Assembly (NCBI GenBank): GCA_013822735.1
Contig: PNKZ01000001.1
Span: 124,001-188,000 of the forward strand
Origin: Pirellula sp.
Lineage (GTDB): Bacteria; Planctomycetota; Planctomycetia; Pirellulales; PNKZ01
Direction of reading: 5' to 3'
Length of the DNA: 64,000 nt
Shown here: piece by piece, positions 62,776 through 64,000 of the stretch
Numbering within the stretch: the first letter of the stretch is position 1
How the letters are laid out: every line of letters starts with the position of its first letter
Program-made: the position numbers and the translations under genes
Notes under the pieces: model-generated
Told to the model about the DNA's origin: nothing
Database searches by the model: none
Seen by the model: only the letters and a program-made list of their open reading frames with translations

Positions 62776-64000
62776 CTAGAGGAACAGGTATCCCTCTTCG
62801 CCGTGTTGCGTGTAGTCGAGGCCTTGCACTTCGACGTCGCGGCTGACCCGCAAGCCCATCGTGAGGTCGAGAACCTTGAGGATGACGAAGGTGAGCACCG
62901 CGGCATACACGATGCTGATGCCCGTGGCCACGGCTTGAGCCGTGAGCAGGCTGCCCCCTTCGAGCAGGCCGACCGGATGCGGCGAGCCGATCACGGCTTG
63001 TGTGGCGAACACGCCGGTGAGCAACGCCCCAAGCGTACCGCCGACACCGTGGACGCCGAAGGCGTCGAGCGAGTCGTCGTATTTGAAGGCGTGCTTGAGC
63101 TTGCTGCAGGAGAAGTAGCAAACGACTCCCGAAATCATGCCCATGAGGATGGCCGACATCGGCTGCACGAAGCCCGCGGCCGGCGTGATGCAAACGAGCC
63201 CGGCGACGGCGCCCGACGCACAACCGAGCACGGTGGGCTTGCCGCTCTTGAGCCATTCGAGCACCGGCCAAGAGAGAGCACCGCCGGCCGCGGCGAAGTG
63301 CGTGGCCGCGAACGCGCCCGAAGCGCCGGCACCGGCCGAGAGCGCGCTACCGGCGTTGAAGCCGAACCACCCGACCCACAGCATGGCGGCGCCCAAGGTC
63401 GTGTACGTAAGGTTATGTGGCGGCATCGGTTCTTGGCCGTAGCCCAAGCGCTTGCCGATGACCAAAGAACAGATTAAAGCCGAAATGCCCGAGCTGATAT
63501 GCACGACGGTTCCGCCGGCGAAATCGAGCGCGCCGACCCAGGCGTTCGGGGTCTTCTCGAACGTGAGGAAGTCGTAGGCGAGGAGTCCGCCGTCCCACAC
63601 CCAATGGCAGAGCGGGCAATAGACCACGGTCCCCCAGATGATCGAGAACACGACCATGGTACTGAACTTCATGCGCTCGGCGAACGCTCCGCAGATGAGC
63701 GCCGGCGTAATGATGAAGAACATCCCTTGGAAGAGCATGTGCGTGAATCGCGGCATCGCGAACAGGCCCGGCACGGTTTCGATCGGGTAAGTGACGACGC
63801 CGTCGATCAGTTCCGGCTGCACGTTTTTCATGAAGAGGTACTCGCCGTCGCCGATATAGGCGCCGCCGCCGCCGAAGGCGAGCGAGTAACCGTAAGTCGC
63901 CCAGATCACGGTCATCAAGCCCATGAGAAACATGCACTGCATGATGACGCTGAGCACATTCTTCTTACGCACCAAACCGCCGTAGAACATGGCGAGGCCG
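62776..64000 (-). CDS. amtB: Ammonium transporter (5' end cut by window)
   Basis: At least 407 residues are visible; the true start is outside the right edge, since the sequence before MFYGGLVRKKN reads GLA, the usual LAMFYGGLVR start of helix 2. It is an Amt/MEP/Rh channel of 11-12 membrane helices that conducts NH3/NH4+. The twin histidines of the pore are in CHWVWDGGLLA and GVHGVGGTLGAL. The signature DFAGGTVVHISSGISALICS is present, as is the C-terminal cytoplasmic segment ending LDYTQHGEEGYLFL, which binds PII. It forms a unit with glnB. Confidence 0.95.
   Translation of the reverse strand, partial: GLAMFYGGLVRKKNVLSVIMQCMFLMGLMTVIWATYGYSLAFGGGGAYIGDGEYLFMKNVQPELIDGVVTYPIETVPGLFAMPRFTHMLFQGMFFIITPALICGAFAERMKFSTMVVFSIIWGTVVYCPLCHWVWDGGLLAYDFLTFEKTPNAWVGALDFAGGTVVHISSGISALICSLVIGKRLGYGQEPMPPHNLTYTTLGAAMLWVGWFGFNAGSALSAGAGASGAFAATHFAAAGGALSWPVLEWLKSGKPTVLGCASGAVAGLVCITPAAGFVQPMSAILMGMISGVVCYFSCSKLKHAFKYDDSLDAFGVHGVGGTLGALLTGVFATQAVIGSPHPVGLLEGGSLLTAQAVATGISIVYAAVLTFVILKVLDLTMGLRVSRDVEVQGLDYTQHGEEGYLFL

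Overview
The window is a stretch of bacterial chromosome, about 60% GC or higher, that points to a planctomycete, most likely of the Pirellulales type. Three things suggest this: two PVC-type membrane dehydrogenase/cytochrome c proteins with CxxCH heme motifs, many secreted HEAT/TPR/beta-propeller proteins, and a mosaic of housekeeping genes separated by small palindromic repeats. It holds about 49 protein genes, two of them cut by the window edges (3-3353 and 62776-64000), and one gene remnant. I see no rRNA, tRNA, CRISPR array, prophage or classical insertion sequence.

Layout. 3-5603: end of a PVC cytochrome, a cupin, and a thioredoxin-trypsin fusion. 5604-6233: a gene-free stretch of nested palindromes. 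6234-12921: tyrA, purL (with two PurS-like modules fused in front), purQ, a secreted Ntn hydrolase, and a small basic protein. 12949-24615 (minus strand): a long cluster reading ECF sigma factor, von Willebrand membrane protein, three TPR proteins, one ExbB/TolQ channel and three ExbD/TolR proteins. 24934-28970: two membrane proteins sharing a new-looking domain, and an SGNH-like hydrolase. 28980-33610 (minus): CvpA-like protein, a membrane-anchored GspE/PilB-like protein with a degenerate ATP site, pilT, hisF. 34286-42322: SulP transporter with a duplicated STAS half, MA-type peptidase, orphan ParD-like antitoxin, dinG, thiG, thiS. 42648-48312: Gfo/Idh/MocA oxidoreductase, a region with a broken duplicate of a zinc-peptidase 3' end, DUF2721 protein, the zinc peptidase, a lipoprotein, and a RAYT (REP-associated tyrosine transposase). 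48389-57778: second PVC cytochrome, HEAT protein, two receiver-domain proteins, orphan HlyD adaptor, PQQ-type propeller. 58486-64000: DUF4105 lipoprotein, U32 peptidase, glnB and amtB.

The most interesting signal is the relation between the RAYT gene (47704-48312) and a family of small hairpins spread over the window. Each has a constant GCTTAGCC followed by a 6-7 bp GC stem closed on an NCCA tetraloop. Stem bases differ between copies but stay paired, as expected for a REP family kept for its structure. Copies flank the RAYT on both sides, and one contains its stop codon. Other repeat families are also present: a TGTAGGGAACGCC palindrome whose four arms differ only at one base, which shows all four nucleotides; nested palindromes built from ACTTACGTCGA and TGCGCA; and a palindrome inserted in frame inside the U32 peptidase.

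Functional groups: purine synthesis (purL-purQ), thiamine thiazole synthesis (thiS-thiG), ammonium uptake and sensing (amtB-glnB), twitching motility (pilT plus a degenerate partner), and a putative proton-motive-force-coupled envelope system under an ECF sigma factor (12949-24615).
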